Positions 36,688 to 46,486 of a stretch of 64,000 nt of DNA are shown in pieces. The notes under the pieces are model-generated. The model did not search any database. It had not been told where the DNA came from and saw only the letters and a program-made list of their open reading frames with translations. The position numbers and the translations under genes are program-made. The stretch covers positions 1,054,001 through 1,118,000 of the forward strand of contig NZ_CP012882.1 in assembly GCF_002224265.1 (NCBI RefSeq), in the 5' to 3' direction. Position 1 is the stretch's first letter. Each line of letters begins with the position of its first letter. The DNA is from Vibrio vulnificus NBRC 15645 = ATCC 27562. Its GTDB lineage: Bacteria > Pseudomonadota > Gammaproteobacteria > Enterobacterales > Vibrionaceae.

Positions 36688-37656
36688 ATGTTACTGGCAA
36701 TTGTTGCAATTATTTTAGGTTTTGCGCTTCTGGTTTGGAGCGCGGATAAATTTGTCGAAGGGGCCGCTGCGAGTGCCAAATACGCGGGAATGCCAGCGTT
36801 ACTGATCGGTATGCTGGTGGTTGGTTTTGGTACTTCAGCGCCAGAAATGGTGGTCTCGGCGATGGCGGCATTGGATGGTAATCCTGCATTGGCGTTGGGT
36901 AACGCGTTGGGCTCAAACATCGTCAATATCAGCTTGATTCTTGGTACCACAGCGCTGATTGCACCGATTGTGGTGCATTCCAACATCATTCGTAAAGAGA
37001 TTCCGTTGTTACTGCTCATTACCCTATTACTAGGGGGCATGCTGTGGAACCAAACCATTAGCTTGATGGAAGCGTTTGTGTTGCTGGCGGGTTTCTTTGC
37101 TGTGATCGGTTGGTCTATCTGGAGTGCCATGAGGGCGAAAAAAGACACTCTAGCCACGGAATTTGAGCAAGAACTCGACGTACCGCAGCTTTCCAAAGGG
37201 ATGGCTATTTTTTGGTTGATTGCCGGTTTAGTTCTACTGATCGTCAGCTCAAGAATGCTGGTGTGGGGCGCGGTGAACATTGCTCAGCAGCTGGGTATTA
37301 GTGACCTACTGATTGGCTTAACTATTGTGGCATTGGGAACATCGTTGCCAGAGCTCGCCGCATCGATTGTGGCAGCAAGAAAAGGGGAACATGATATTGC
37401 CGTGGGCAACGTTGTCGGCTCAAACATGTTTAACTCATTGGCAGTGGTGGGCATCGCAGCCAGTATTGAGCCAATCGAAAATATTGGTTTAGAAGTGTTT
37501 TGGCGAGATTGGTCAACCATGCTGTTTGTTACGCTGCTTTTACTAGTGACCGCAGTGCGCTTTGGTAAAAAACAGACCATCACCCGAATGGAAGGCGCGG
37601 TGCTATTAGGTTGCTATGTGGTTTATAACGGTTACTTGGTTTACGGTGCGTTGTAG
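36688..37656 (+). CDS. CaCA-family cation exporter under Mn riboswitch control
   Basis: A 322-residue inner-membrane antiporter with about ten segments and the two alpha repeats of the Ca2+/cation antiporter family: GFGTSAPEMVVSAMAALDG with GNALGSNIVNISLILG in the first half, and ALGTSLPELAASIVAARKG with GNVVGSNMFNSLAVVG in the second. E. coli YrbG is a homologue. The family is often annotated as Na+/Ca2+ exchangers, but the manganese-sensing leader suggests Mn2+ export or Mn/Ca homeostasis here. The acidic loop around residue 160 (FEQELDVPQ) separates the halves. Confidence 0.88.
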   Translation: MLLAIVAIILGFALLVWSADKFVEGAAASAKYAGMPALLIGMLVVGFGTSAPEMVVSAMAALDGNPALALGNALGSNIVNISLILGTTALIAPIVVHSNIIRKEIPLLLLITLLLGGMLWNQTISLMEAFVLLAGFFAVIGWSIWSAMRAKKDTLATEFEQELDVPQLSKGMAIFWLIAGLVLLIVSSRMLVWGAVNIAQQLGISDLLIGLTIVALGTSLPELAASIVAARKGEHDIAVGNVVGSNMFNSLAVVGIAASIEPIENIGLEVFWRDWSTMLFVTLLLLVTAVRFGKKQTITRMEGAVLLGCYVVYNGYLVYGAL

Positions 37657-37697
37657 GATTTCAACGGTAGATTAACAGCTAGAGCAAGTTGAACAAT

Positions 37698-37745
37698 CCA
37701 GTTACCAATCAGAGTTGTGCATCGCAGGGCATGGTTGGTAACTGG
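37698..37745. repeat. 11-bp inverted repeat after the exporter gene
   Basis: CCAGTTACCAA (37698-37708) and TTGGTAACTGG (37735-37745), perfect arms around a 26-base loop, without a T-tract. It lies between the exporter and a convergent small gene. Confidence 0.7.
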
Positions 37746-37750
37746 AACAC

Positions 37751-37891
37751 TTAAAGCGCATACTGTTTCTCGAATTCTTTCTGTTCCAAAATGTCTTCGA
37801 TTCGCTTTCGAGTTTGGTGTTGCGTGAGCGGTTTTTTCTCGTCAGCATCCAATGTCTCTTTCTTGCTGGTTTTTTCTTTTTTCTTATCCAT
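37751..37891 (-). CDS. Very small, highly charged hypothetical protein
   Basis: A 46-residue protein starting at ATG 37891 (MDKKKEKTSKKETLDADEKK), with GGAAGAGAG upstream. The longer frame to 37963 lacks a ribosome site. It is Lys/Glu-rich, with a C-terminal amphipathic helix HQTRKRIEDILEQKEFEKQY that resembles the helix of PA3496-type small proteins. Function unknown. Confidence 0.5.
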   Translation of the reverse strand: MDKKKEKTSKKETLDADEKKPLTQHQTRKRIEDILEQKEFEKQYAL

Positions 37892-37943
37892 TTTCGCTCT
37901 CTTCCAGTGTTTTTCTTTGATGTTATCTATTGATGAAATACAC

Positions 37944-38153
37944 CTAAAAGACCGAGAATGCACCTATTTTATTTCCACTGAGTGAAAAAATACTGCCTTG
38001 GTTCGATTTTTCACAAAAATCAAAGTTTAAATCGAAAACGCCGAGCTGAGTTTTGAGTGCAACATGTCGCGTTAATATATCACTGTTAAGTTGATGTATT
38101 TCTGCTGACCAATTTAAATTATCTTTGTAAATATTAAAGTTTATTTTGAACAT
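37944..38153 (-). CDS. Possible 69-residue protein overlapping the 32-residue gene
   Basis: Frame of 69 residues whose ATG lies 20 bases inside the end of the preceding small gene, in another frame; AAGGAAG is 12 bases upstream. Content such as IYKDNLNWSAEIHQL and VALKTQLGVFDLNF is plausible for a soluble protein but matches nothing I know. It could also be chance. Confidence 0.3.
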   Translation of the reverse strand: MFKINFNIYKDNLNWSAEIHQLNSDILTRHVALKTQLGVFDLNFDFCEKSNQGSIFSLSGNKIGAFSVF

Positions 38154-38232
38154 GCTTTAAATTTTCTTCCTTTAAGTGTTTTTCACGTAATAGTTGATAC
38201 CAATGACGTTGGCGAGTTGTTCTACGAGACAT
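38134..38232 (-). CDS. 32-residue basic small protein
   Basis: MSRRTTRQRHWYQLLREKHL and 12 more residues: a strongly basic single helix. The reason to call it is a perfect Shine-Dalgarno, GGAGGA, five bases before the ATG at 38232. It is transcribed leftward and sits between a cold-shock gene and the 46-residue protein. Function unknown; nucleic-acid binding or a regulatory peptide is possible. Confidence 0.55.
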   Translation of the reverse strand: MSRRTTRQRHWYQLLREKHLKEENLKHVQNKL

Positions 38233-38404
38233 AAGTCCTCCGATGAATTTGATTAAATGAATATACAAAACCAATATGACACAGTTGTGTCTACTCCTAT
38301 TCTGTTGGCAACAAAAAGTCTTTAAAACTGTCGACAAACAGGTCAGAGGTGTTTGATGAAGGTGATTGATTTTAAATGGATTATACGATGGGGCAGAGCA
38401 GGAG

Positions 38405-38431
38405 ATGGCGTGGCCGTGGTGACCACGCCAT
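38405..38431 (-). terminator. Hairpin after the second cold-shock gene
   Basis: ATGGCGTGG (38405-38413) and CCACGCCAT (38423-38431), a 9-bp stem 5 bases after the cold-shock stop. No T-tract follows on the minus strand, so this may be an RNA-stabilising hairpin as much as a terminator. Confidence 0.5.
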
Positions 38432-38436
38432 TAAAA

Positions 38437-38649
38437 TTATAGCGCAGTTACGTTTGCAGCTTGTGGGCCTTTTTTGCCCTGTTCAACTTCAAATGTTACG
38501 CGTTGGCCTTCTGCCAAAGTTTTAAAACCTGTTGAAACGATAGAGTTGAAGTGAACAAACACATCGTTACCACCGTTGTCTTGAGAAATAAAACCGAAAC
38601 CTTTCGTTTCGTTAAACCATTTTACAGAACCAGTTACTTTATTAGACAT
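38437..38649 (-). CDS. Cold-shock domain protein (CspA family)
   Basis: A 70-residue cold-shock RNA chaperone with RNP1 KGFGFI and RNP2 DVFVHFNSI. It shares about two thirds of its residues with the paralogue at 22782-22991. The ATG has GAGGTA upstream. The AT-rich stretch 38650-38890 upstream is probably its long leader and promoter. Confidence 0.93.
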   Translation of the reverse strand: MSNKVTGSVKWFNETKGFGFISQDNGGNDVFVHFNSIVSTGFKTLAEGQRVTFEVEQGKKGPQAANVTAL

Positions 38650-38953
38650 AGATACCTCTAAGTATTAAATTTTTCGATTAATTAATTGCTGATAACAAAA
38701 GCTATTATGGGTATAAAGGAAAAGCTGTCGCAGAGGCTAAACGAAGGGTATCGAAAGATAACTGAGATTGAACTTGAACTAAATCTATCATGAATAGCTC
38801 ATTTGGTAAGAGCTGATGATTACTATACACACTTTTTATTTATTAGATAGCTTTATTTTGTTTTTAAGCAAATTATTTTTTACCATGATTAAAAAATAAA
38901 AGAGAGAGGCTTTTAAACCTCTCTCTTTTGTGACAAGTCTTTGATAGCGGGTT
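38650..38953. other. Leader of the cold-shock gene and ahpF terminator
   Basis: 304 bases without a gene. Left two thirds: AT-rich leader/promoter of the cold-shock gene. Right end: the ahpF terminator at 38891-38929. Confidence 0.5.
38891..38929 (-). terminator. Terminator of ahpF
   Basis: A perfect 12-bp stem AAAAGAGAGAGG/CCTCTCTCTTTT (38898-38909 with 38918-38929). On the minus strand it is followed by a T-rich run (complement of 38891-38897). Confidence 0.88.
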
Positions 38954-40522
38954 TTAGCCTTGCTTACGAATCAAGTAATCAAAGGCGCCCAAGCTCGCTT
39001 TTGCCCCTTCGCCCATGGCAATAATGATTTGCTTGTAAGGCACGGTTGTCGCATCACCAGCCGCAAATACACCTTCCAGGCTAGTTTCACCACGGCTACC
39101 GATCTCGATTTCGCCGCGAGCAGAAAGCTCAACGTCAGAATCTTTTAGCCACTCGGTATTCGGCACAAGACCAATTTGAACAAAGATACCAGCAAGATCT
39201 AACTGCTTGATCTCATCAGTGTTGCGATCTTTGTATTTCAAGCCAGTCACACGTTTACCATCACCAACCACTTCAGTGGTTTGAGCCATGGTGATGATAT
39301 CGACGTTAGGCAGTGAATTTGCTTTGTTGATCAGCACTTGGTCAGCGCGCAATGTGTCAGCAAACTCTAAAACCGTCACATGTTCTACGATACCTGCAAG
39401 GTCAATGGCCGCTTCGATGCCGGAGTTACCACCACCAATAACAGCTGTTTTCTTGCCTTTGAACAACGGGCCATCACAGTGTGGGCAGTACGCCACGCCT
39501 TTATTGCGATACTCTTGTTCACCAGGAACGTTCATTTCACGCCAACGAGCACCAGGGCTGAGGATAACGCTGTTACTTTTAAGCGTTGCGCCACTTTGTA
39601 GATTGACATGAATTTTGCCATCTTCAGTGTATTGCGCGCCCATCAGCTTTTCTGCTTGCTGCTCTGTGATGATATCAACACCGTATTCTTTTAAGTGCTC
39701 ACCAAGGTTAGCCGCCAGTTTTGGACCTTCCGTGTGTTTGACTGAAATAAAGTTTTCAATCGCCATGGTATCCATCACCTGACCACCCAAACGCTGAGCA
39801 ACAATACCGGTGCGAATGCCTTTACGCGCTGCGTAAATCGCGGCGGCTGCACCTGCAGGGCCACCCCCGACAACGAGAACGTCATACGGATCTTTTTCAT
39901 TAAGGCTTGCCGCCGCTTTTTCTGCAGCGCCATCGTCCAATTTGTTAAGAATTTCTGTCAATGACATGCGGCCTTGACCAAACAACTCACCATTCACAAA
40001 GACGCTCGGCACCGCGAGGATGTCACGCTGCTTCACTTCTTTTTGGAACAGTGCACCATCAATCATGGTTGCGCGAATTTTTGGGTTAATCGCCGCCATC
40101 ATGTTGAACGCTTGCACCACATCCGGACAGTTTTGACAAGAAAGGGAAATAAAGACTTCCACATCCAATTCTTTGTCTAGCTGTGCAATCTGTTCGATGG
40201 TTTCTGCATCCAGTTTGATCGGATGACCACCTGAATGCAGCAGCGCAAGAACCAAAGAGGTGAACTCATGACCCATTGGCAAACCTGCAAAGCGAAGCGC
40301 AGTGCTTTTCTCTGGGTTAGTCACCGTCATAACGGGCTTGCGTGTGCTCGCAGCATCATCACGGACGACAGAGATCAGCGGGCTTAGCTCTGCGATTTCA
40401 TTGGCGAGTGCCAGAATATCTTGTGAGCCTTTACTGTCATCTAGGCTGACCACTAAACGGACGTCTTGTTTTAGATTTGTTAGATACTGGGTTAACTGTT
40501 GCTTGATCGCTTGGTCTAGCAT
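38954..40522 (-). CDS. ahpF: Alkyl hydroperoxide reductase subunit F
   Basis: A flavoprotein (522 residues) that passes electrons from NADH to AhpC. The N-terminal double thioredoxin-like domain holds the redox pair C129/C132 (LSCQNCP). After a linker comes a thioredoxin-reductase-like part with FAD motif [19 protein letters not shown] near residue 215, redox pair CPHC in [13 protein letters not shown] near 345, NAD motif [12 protein letters not shown] and the FAD-closing [16 protein letters not shown]. Length matches E. coli AhpF (521). 136 bases after ahpC. Confidence 0.96.
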   Translation of the reverse strand: MLDQAIKQQLTQYLTNLKQDVRLVVSLDDSKGSQDILALANEIAELSPLISVVRDDAASTRKPVMTVTNPEKSTALRFAGLPMGHEFTSLVLALLHSGGHPIKLDAETIEQIAQLDKELDVEVFISLSCQNCPDVVQAFNMMAAINPKIRATMIDGALFQKEVKQRDILAVPSVFVNGELFGQGRMSLTEILNKLDDGAAEKAAASLNEKDPYDVLVVGGGPAGAAAAIYAARKGIRTGIVAQRLGGQVMDTMAIENFISVKHTEGPKLAANLGEHLKEYGVDIITEQQAEKLMGAQYTEDGKIHVNLQSGATLKSNSVILSPGARWREMNVPGEQEYRNKGVAYCPHCDGPLFKGKKTAVIGGGNSGIEAAIDLAGIVEHVTVLEFADTLRADQVLINKANSLPNVDIITMAQTTEVVGDGKRVTGLKYKDRNTDEIKQLDLAGIFVQIGLVPNTEWLKDSDVELSARGEIEIGSRGETSLEGVFAAGDATTVPYKQIIIAMGEGAKASLGAFDYLIRKQG

Positions 40523-40658
40523 ACTCGAATACCTTTATAGTTTTTTTAAATTGGAGAGCGGTCACTCTGGATATCAGGGGAGAGCGGACCGAGCATTTAG
40601 GTCGTCAAGTAAAACGCCCGGCCCACTCTTTAACTTAAGGGGTAATCAACGCAAATGG

Positions 40659-41216
40659 TTAGATTTTGCCAACTAGGTCTAGTGAAGGTGCTAGAGTTTG
40701 TTCGCCTTCTTTCCATTTAGCAGGACATACTTCGCCTGGGTGTGCAGCAACGTACTGAGCTGCTTTGATTTTGCGTAGTAGATCTTCTGCGTCACGGCCG
40801 ATACCTTCTGCTGTAATTTCAACCGCTTGGATAACACCTTGTGGGTCGATAACGAAGGTTGCACGGTCTGCAAGACCTTGACCTGGGCGCATTACACCAA
40901 AGTTGTTGGTGATGTTGCCGGTTTGGTCGCCTACCATGAAATATTTGATTTTGCCGATAGTGTCAGAGCTGTCGTGCCACGCTTTGTGAGTGAAATGTGT
41001 GTCAGTTGACACTGAGTACACTTCAACACCGCGAGATTGAAGCTCTTCGTAGTGGTCTGCTAGGTCACCAAGCTCAGTCGGACATACGAAAGTGAAGTCC
41101 GCTGGGTAGAAGAAAAATACCGACCATTTGCCCAATACGTCTTGTTCAGTGATGTCAACGAATTTGCCATCTTTGTATGCTGTTGCGCTAAATGGTTTGA
41201 TAGTAGTGTTAATCAT
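40659..41216 (-). CDS. ahpC: Alkyl hydroperoxide reductase subunit C (peroxiredoxin)
   Basis: A typical 2-Cys peroxiredoxin, 185 residues, that reduces H2O2, organic peroxides and peroxynitrite. Peroxidatic C45 in [12 protein letters not shown], resolving C164 in GEVCPAKW, and the helper Arg in [11 protein letters not shown] at 41216 ([17 protein letters not shown]) with AAAGGAA upstream; a further 12-residue extension is rejected. An OxyR-like site lies 84 bases upstream. Confidence 0.95.
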   Translation of the reverse strand: MINTTIKPFSATAYKDGKFVDITEQDVLGKWSVFFFYPADFTFVCPTELGDLADHYEELQSRGVEVYSVSTDTHFTHKAWHDSSDTIGKIKYFMVGDQTGNITNNFGVMRPGQGLADRATFVIDPQGVIQAVEITAEGIGRDAEDLLRKIKAAQYVAAHPGEVCPAKWKEGEQTLAPSLDLVGKI

Positions 41217-41299
41217 ATTCTTGATTTCCTTTAAGTTTGTTAGGTTTGGCATCGCTTGCCTTCGGGAGGTATATTCCCATTCTGACCCATGAAAGGAAA

Positions 41300-41336
41300 A
41301 TTGCTTGTGGCTATTCTATTGATAGGCGTTTTCTAT
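41300..41336. promoter_or_regulatory. OxyR binding site upstream of ahpC
   Basis: Four tetramers spaced by exactly 7 bases: ATTG (41300-41303), CTAT (41311-41314), ATAG (41322-41325), CTAT (41333-41336). The OxyR consensus is ATAG-N7-CTAT-N7-ATAG-N7-CTAT, so 15 of 16 defined bases match. Confidence 0.82.
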
Positions 41337-41468
41337 TTTACCTAGGGGAACAAAGGCGTTATTTGAAAAGTATTGCCTATTGATGGTGGTTTTTTAATAG
41401 GTGATATTTTGCGTGATAGGAACCATTCTCTAAAGCGCTTGTACTCTGCTGGCTTAGGGCTTTCCGGG

Positions 41469-42386
41469 CTAAGGCTTTCTGGCGAATGAGACTTTTGAGT
41501 TCGGTTGCTTGTTGAGCTGCCGGCTGATTTGCCAACCAGTTTGGATGAGTAAATCAAGATCGACACCGGTTTCAACGCCCAATCCTTGACACAGATAGAC
41601 CACATCTTCACTGGCGACATTACCCGATGCCCCCGGTGCATAAGGGCATCCACCGAGGCCTGCCACACTGCTGTCTACCGTATTGATGCCCATCAGTAGC
41701 GATTGATAGATATTGGCAATCGCTTGGCCGTAGGTATCGTGAAAATGCACGGCGAGGTGTTCACATGGCACTTGTTTCATGACTGCATCGAGCATGGTGG
41801 CGACTTTACGTGGCGTGCCTGTGCCAACGGTATCGCCAAGTGAGATCTCAAAGCAGCCCAACTGATATAGCGCAGAAGCAATCGAAGCCACTTGGCTGGG
41901 CGCGGTTGCGCCATCGTAAGGGCAATCAATGACGGTAGAAAGATAACCCCGCACGGGGATGTTGAGCTGCTTGGCTTGTGTTACTACAGGTTGAAAGCGC
42001 GCGAGACTTTCGGCAATGGAGCAATGAATATTGTGCTGGCTAAACCCTTCACTGCAAGAGGCGAAGATGGCGACGTGATCCACTTGGGCTGAGACAGCGG
42101 CTTGAAAACCCTGCAAGTTAGGCGTGAGAGCACTGTATTGAACTCCTAGGTTGCGGTGAATTTGATCAAACACGGCGAGAGAATCTGCCATTTGTGGCAC
42201 ACGTTTCGCAGAAACAAACGCGCCCGCTTCGATGCGTGTTAATCCGGTTTGGGATAGGGCGTTGATCAGCGCCACCTTAGTGTCGGTGGAAACAGCGTGC
42301 TCGTTTTGTAAGCCGTCACGAGGGCCGACTTCAACAATCGTGACGTCTTTGGGCAGGGTTAGGTTCTCTGCAGAGAAGCGGCTCAT
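41469..42386 (-). CDS. liuE: Hydroxymethylglutaryl-CoA lyase
   Basis: The last step of leucine breakdown: HMG-CoA to acetoacetate and acetyl-CoA. The 305-residue TIM-barrel enzyme has VEVGPRDGLQNE (residues 17-28, metal Asp and catalytic Arg), LAVHFHDTYGQAIAN (metal His pair) and the catalytic Cys loop GLGGCPYAPGASGNVASED near residue 255. The ATG overlaps the liuC stop by 4 bases, so it is coupled to liuC. The biotin subunit gene usually found nearby (liuD) is missing. Confidence 0.93.
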   Translation of the reverse strand: MSRFSAENLTLPKDVTIVEVGPRDGLQNEHAVSTDTKVALINALSQTGLTRIEAGAFVSAKRVPQMADSLAVFDQIHRNLGVQYSALTPNLQGFQAAVSAQVDHVAIFASCSEGFSQHNIHCSIAESLARFQPVVTQAKQLNIPVRGYLSTVIDCPYDGATAPSQVASIASALYQLGCFEISLGDTVGTGTPRKVATMLDAVMKQVPCEHLAVHFHDTYGQAIANIYQSLLMGINTVDSSVAGLGGCPYAPGASGNVASEDVVYLCQGLGVETGVDLDLLIQTGWQISRQLNKQPNSKVSFARKP

Positions 42387-43192
42387 TCAAGCTCCCTTTT
42401 GGCCGGACACCAACTGGGTAACCTTTTGCTGAAAAATGCATTGAGCCCTTCTTGGCCTTCTTCACTGCAACGAATATTGGCGATCATAGCACTGGTTTTG
42501 TCGATTAACGCCGATTCGATGGACATGGATGCGCAATCTTGGCAGAGCTGTTTGACTTGCAGCATGGCTTTTGGACTGTTGTGCAAAAGGCGATGTGCCA
42601 TCGATTGTGTGGTCTGGGGCAGTTGTGTCTCGTCGTTGACCACAATGTGTACCAAGCCCATTTCCAATGCGTTATGGGCATCAAAGGTTTCGGCACTGAT
42701 CATGTAACGTCGAGCATGTCGTTGTCCCAAACTTCGGCAGACATACGGCCCAATGGTGGCAGGAATCAACCCCAATTTTACTTCACTCAAACAGAAGCGG
42801 CTTTCCGCGGTGGCGATGGCGATATCGCAACAACAAATCAACCCAAGCGCACCACCAAAAGCCGCACCTTGAACACTGGCGATGGTAGGAGCAGGGAAGT
42901 GGTCGAGGGTTTGCATCAACTTGGCCAAGCGTTTTGCATCTTCAAGATTAGTTGCTTCGTTTTGCTCTGCCATGGCACGCATCCAGTTGAGATCGGCTCC
43001 TGCTGAAAAGTGTGGCCCGTTGGCGTTGAGAATCAAAACCCGCAATTGAGCGTTTGAAGCGAAGGTCTCCAGAGCTTCAATCAATGCGCGGATTAGCTCG
43101 GCATCAAAGGCATTGTGCTTTTCAAGCCGATTAAGGGTTAACGTGGCAACCCCTTGCTCATCCATACTGGCCAATAACGCCTGACTAACCAT
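42383..43192 (-). CDS. liuC: Methylglutaconyl-CoA hydratase
   Basis: A crotonase-fold enzyme (269 residues) that hydrates 3-methylglutaconyl-CoA to HMG-CoA. Oxyanion-hole segments are HFSAGADLNWMRAM near residue 64 and VQGAAFGGALGLICCCDIA near 110; FCLSEVKLGLIPATIGPYV follows. The motif ADLNWM and the position between liuB and liuE mark it as LiuC. Confidence 0.9.
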   Translation of the reverse strand: MVSQALLASMDEQGVATLTLNRLEKHNAFDAELIRALIEALETFASNAQLRVLILNANGPHFSAGADLNWMRAMAEQNEATNLEDAKRLAKLMQTLDHFPAPTIASVQGAAFGGALGLICCCDIAIATAESRFCLSEVKLGLIPATIGPYVCRSLGQRHARRYMISAETFDAHNALEMGLVHIVVNDETQLPQTTQSMAHRLLHNSPKAMLQVKQLCQDCASMSIESALIDKTSAMIANIRCSEEGQEGLNAFFSKRLPSWCPAKRELE

Positions 43193-43218
43193 GGGTTAAC
43201 TCTCCAATTTGTTACTAT

Positions 43219-44823
43219 TTACATGCGGAAAATACCAAACTCACTGTCACCAATCGGCGCATTCAAGCTTGCGCGTAATGCACGACCAACGATGGCGCGA
43301 GTCTCGACGGGATCGATGATGCCGTCATCCCACAATCGCGCACTGGCGTAATAGGGATTACCTTGGCTTTCGTAGAGTTCAAGAATCGACTGACGATAAT
43401 CGTGTTCATCTTGCTCTGGCCAGTGTTCCCCTTGGCGTGCTTTTACGTCACGACGCACTTGTGTGAGCACCCCTGCCGCTTGCTCGCCGCCCATGACTGA
43501 AATACGGGCGTTGGGCCACATCCACAACATAGTGGGGTCATAAGCCCTACCACACATGCCGTAATTGCCTGCACCATAGGAGCCACCGATGATCACGGTA
43601 AACTTAGGCACATCGGCGCACGCCACCGCCATCACGAGTTTGGCACCGTGCTTCGCAATGCCCTCTGCTTCGACTTTTTTTCCCACCATAAAGCCAGTGA
43701 TGTTCTGTAAAAAGAGTAGTGGAATTTTGCGTTTTGCGCACAATTCGATGAAATGTGCGCCTTTTTGCGCCGATTCAGAGAAAAGAATGCCGTTGTTGGC
43801 CACAATTCCGATCGGGAAACCCAGTAAGTTCGCAAAACCACACACTAAAGAAGGACCGTACATCGCTTTAAATTCGTCAAAGTCGGAGTCATCAACCATT
43901 CTGGCAATCACTTCACGAACATCAAAGGAGAGCCGCAAGTTCGCATTGACGATGCCGTAGATCTCATCGGCAGGGTAACGTGGTTCAAGAGCGGGTTTCG
44001 GCGCGCGTGGTAGAGAGGGGGCGTTGCAACTCTCGATGGCTTGGCGAGCCAGTTGCAGGGCGTGTAGCTCATCCAGCGCGTAATAATCCGCCACGCCCGA
44101 TTTTTTGCAATGCACGTCTGCGCCGCCCAGCTCTTCTTCGCTGACAATTTCACCTGTTGCGGCTTTGACCAGCGGTGGGCCACCTAAAAATATCGTGCCT
44201 TGTTGGCGAACAATGATGGACACATCGGCCATGGCGGGAATGTAAGCGCCACCCGCGGTGCATGGGCCAAGGACAACGGCAATTTGAGGAATGCCAGCGG
44301 CCGACATGCGAGCTTGATTGTAGAAAATTCGCCCAAAGTGATCTTTGTCGGGAAAGACTTCCGCTTGGTGAGGCAGGTTCGCCCCGCCGGAGTCCACCAG
44401 ATAGACGCAAGGCAGCTGACATTTCATCGCGATCTCTTGCGCTCGGAGGTGTTTTTTTACCGTGAGTGGGAAATAGGTGCCGCCTTTGACCGATGGATCG
44501 TTGGCGATCACCATGCATTCGATGCCCTGAATCTGACCAATGCCCGCCACCACGCCCGCACAGGCGATGGGTTCGTCATAGACATTCCACGCGGCAAATT
44601 GGCCGATTTCAAGTAGTGAGGTGTTCTCGTCAAGCAGCGTTACGATCCGCTCACGAACCGGTAACTTGCCTTTTTCTCGCTGACGCTGCTGCGCTTTGCT
44701 GCCCCCTCCTTGCTTCACTAAATTGATATTCGCCTTCATCCGATGCACAAGCTCGGCAAGGGTTTTGTAGTTCGACTGGTAGAGCGCATCTTCTTTGCGA
44801 GCTTTGGTTGGTAAAACAGCCAT
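43219..44823 (-). CDS. liuB: Methylcrotonyl-CoA carboxylase, carboxyltransferase subunit
   Basis: The beta subunit (534 residues) that transfers CO2 from carboxybiotin to 3-methylcrotonyl-CoA. N-terminal [20 protein letters not shown], crotonase-like halves with [53 protein letters not shown] and, in the C-terminal half, [20 protein letters not shown] and [18 protein letters not shown]. These identify MCC beta over propionyl-CoA carboxylase. It needs an alpha (biotin) subunit, which is not encoded in this window. Confidence 0.93.
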   Translation of the reverse strand: MAVLPTKARKEDALYQSNYKTLAELVHRMKANINLVKQGGGSKAQQRQREKGKLPVRERIVTLLDENTSLLEIGQFAAWNVYDEPIACAGVVAGIGQIQGIECMVIANDPSVKGGTYFPLTVKKHLRAQEIAMKCQLPCVYLVDSGGANLPHQAEVFPDKDHFGRIFYNQARMSAAGIPQIAVVLGPCTAGGAYIPAMADVSIIVRQQGTIFLGGPPLVKAATGEIVSEEELGGADVHCKKSGVADYYALDELHALQLARQAIESCNAPSLPRAPKPALEPRYPADEIYGIVNANLRLSFDVREVIARMVDDSDFDEFKAMYGPSLVCGFANLLGFPIGIVANNGILFSESAQKGAHFIELCAKRKIPLLFLQNITGFMVGKKVEAEGIAKHGAKLVMAVACADVPKFTVIIGGSYGAGNYGMCGRAYDPTMLWMWPNARISVMGGEQAAGVLTQVRRDVKARQGEHWPEQDEHDYRQSILELYESQGNPYYASARLWDDGIIDPVETRAIVGRALRASLNAPIGDSEFGIFRM

Positions 44824-44861
44824 CTTCTTTCCTTAGCGGGCGTCACTTCGCCTCGCTGAAA

Positions 44862-46031
44862 TTAGCGAGATTCGTTAAACAGCTCTCTGCCGATGAGCAT
44901 GCGGCGGATTTCCGAAGTCCCGGCGCCGATTTCGTACAGCTTGGCGTCGCGCAGCAGGCGGCCGGTGGGGAATTCGTTGACGTAACCATTGCCGCCAAGC
45001 AGTTGAATGGCATCCAGCGCCATTCGAGTGGCCAGTTCGGCGCTGTACAGGATCACGCCGGCAGCGTCTTTGCGTGTCACTTCTCCGCGATCGCATGCGG
45101 CCGCGACGGTATAGACGTAACTGCGCGCCGCGTTCATTTGGGTATACATGTCCGCCAATTTGCCTTGCACTAATTGGAACTCGCCAATCGGCTGGCCAAA
45201 CTGCTTACGATCGTGAATATATGGAATCACCGCATCCAAACAGCTGCGCATAATACCGAGAGGCCCTCCGGCCAACACCACGCGTTCGTAGTCTAAACCA
45301 CTCATTAATACCTGCACGCCGTGGTTCAGTTCACCCAACACGTTCTCTTTGGGAACAAGGCAATCTTCAAACACCAATTCGCTGGTGTTTGAGCCGCGCA
45401 TGCCCAATTTGTCGAGCTTCTGAGCGGAGTGAAACCCCGGGAAAGCGCGTTCAATAATAAACGCAGTAATGCCATGAGCCTCCGCTTTGGGATTGGTTTT
45501 GGCGTACACCACCAATGTGTGCGCGTCGGGACCGTTGGTGATCCACATTTTGCTGCCGTTGAGCACGAAATGATCGCCTTTCTCTTTTGCTTTCAACTGC
45601 ATGCTCACCACATCTGAGCCTGAGTTGGCCTCGCTCATGGCGAGCGCGCCAATGTGCTCGCCACTGATCAATGCGGGAAGGTATTTGGCTTTTTGCTGCG
45701 CGTTGCCGTTACGGTAGATTTGGTTAATGCACAAGTTGGAGTGGGCACCGTAGCTGAGTGCGACTGAAGCGGAGGTGCGACTGATCTCTTCCATCGCAAC
45801 GACGTGAGCGAGATAACCCATCTCTGCGCCGCCATATTCTTCACTGACTGTGACGCCGTGCAATCCCATTGCACCCAGCTTAGTCCACAAATGCTCGGGG
45901 AAGTGGTTGGCGCGGTCGATGTCTGCCGCCAGTGGCGCAATATGTTCGTTAGCAAAGGCATTGACCTGCTCTCTGAGCAGATCGATGGTTTCGCCAAGTC
46001 CGAAATTGAGGGGTTGAAACCTATCTTTCAT
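44862..46031 (-). CDS. liuA: Isovaleryl-CoA dehydrogenase
   Basis: An FAD enzyme (389 residues) that oxidises isovaleryl-CoA to 3-methylcrotonyl-CoA. The N-terminal [20 protein letters not shown] is typical. FAD/substrate parts include [18 protein letters not shown] and [19 protein letters not shown]. The C-terminal loop reads [16 protein letters not shown], lacking the Glu that most acyl-CoA dehydrogenases have there. That is the isovaleryl-CoA dehydrogenase pattern, where the base is an internal Glu, here probably in [13 protein letters not shown]. First structural gene after liuR. Confidence 0.93.
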   Translation of the reverse strand: MKDRFQPLNFGLGETIDLLREQVNAFANEHIAPLAADIDRANHFPEHLWTKLGAMGLHGVTVSEEYGGAEMGYLAHVVAMEEISRTSASVALSYGAHSNLCINQIYRNGNAQQKAKYLPALISGEHIGALAMSEANSGSDVVSMQLKAKEKGDHFVLNGSKMWITNGPDAHTLVVYAKTNPKAEAHGITAFIIERAFPGFHSAQKLDKLGMRGSNTSELVFEDCLVPKENVLGELNHGVQVLMSGLDYERVVLAGGPLGIMRSCLDAVIPYIHDRKQFGQPIGEFQLVQGKLADMYTQMNAARSYVYTVAAACDRGEVTRKDAAGVILYSAELATRMALDAIQLLGGNGYVNEFPTGRLLRDAKLYEIGAGTSEIRRMLIGRELFNESR

Positions 46032-46096
46032 AGCGCCTCCTGAGCAGCCATGTGGGCGTTCCTACAACTTAATTTCTGTTTGGTTGGGGCATATCG

Positions 46097-46486
46097 TCAT
46101 GCCCGCTTAGCGTTTTGCTCGATCTCAATCAGGGCTTGTTGGCAGCGCTGTTTGGCTGCATCAAGCTCGCTCATAACCACGCTAATGTCATCGAGCTGAC
46201 GCTGCAAAATTGCTTGTTTCTCATCAATAATATTGAGCATTTTGACCAATTGAGTTTCGCTTTGGCGTAAATCATACAGTTCAAACAGTTCACGTATTTC
46301 CGCCAATGAAAAGCCGAGTCTTTTCCCTCGCAAAATCAATTTCAGCCGCGTTTTATCACGGCGCTGATAGATTCGGGTGTTGCCTTTGCGCTCTGGTTGC
46401 AACAAGCCAACGTCTTCATAGAAACGGATACTGCGCGTCGTGATGTCGAACTCTTTTGCCAGTTCGCTGATTTTAAACGTTTCCAT
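46097..46486 (-). CDS. liuR: MerR-family regulator LiuR
   Basis: A 129-residue regulator with an N-terminal winged HTH (ISELAKEFDITTRSIRFYED, LLQPERKGNTRIYQRRDKTR) and a long coiled-coil dimerisation helix. There is no metal-binding Cys loop. This matches LiuR, the regulator of branched-chain amino-acid and fatty-acid catabolism in gammaproteobacteria. It is the first gene of the leftward operon and lies next to two matching palindromic boxes. Confidence 0.88.
   Translation of the reverse strand: METFKISELAKEFDITTRSIRFYEDVGLLQPERKGNTRIYQRRDKTRLKLILRGKRLGFSLAEIRELFELYDLRQSETQLVKMLNIIDEKQAILQRQLDDISVVMSELDAAKQRCQQALIEIEQNAKRA

Noticed and set aside
41342..41668. 108-codon frame at the end of liuE
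   Set aside because: It mostly overlaps liuE in another frame. It was checked for a remnant of liuD, but the translation shows no biotin carboxylase or biotinyl motif.
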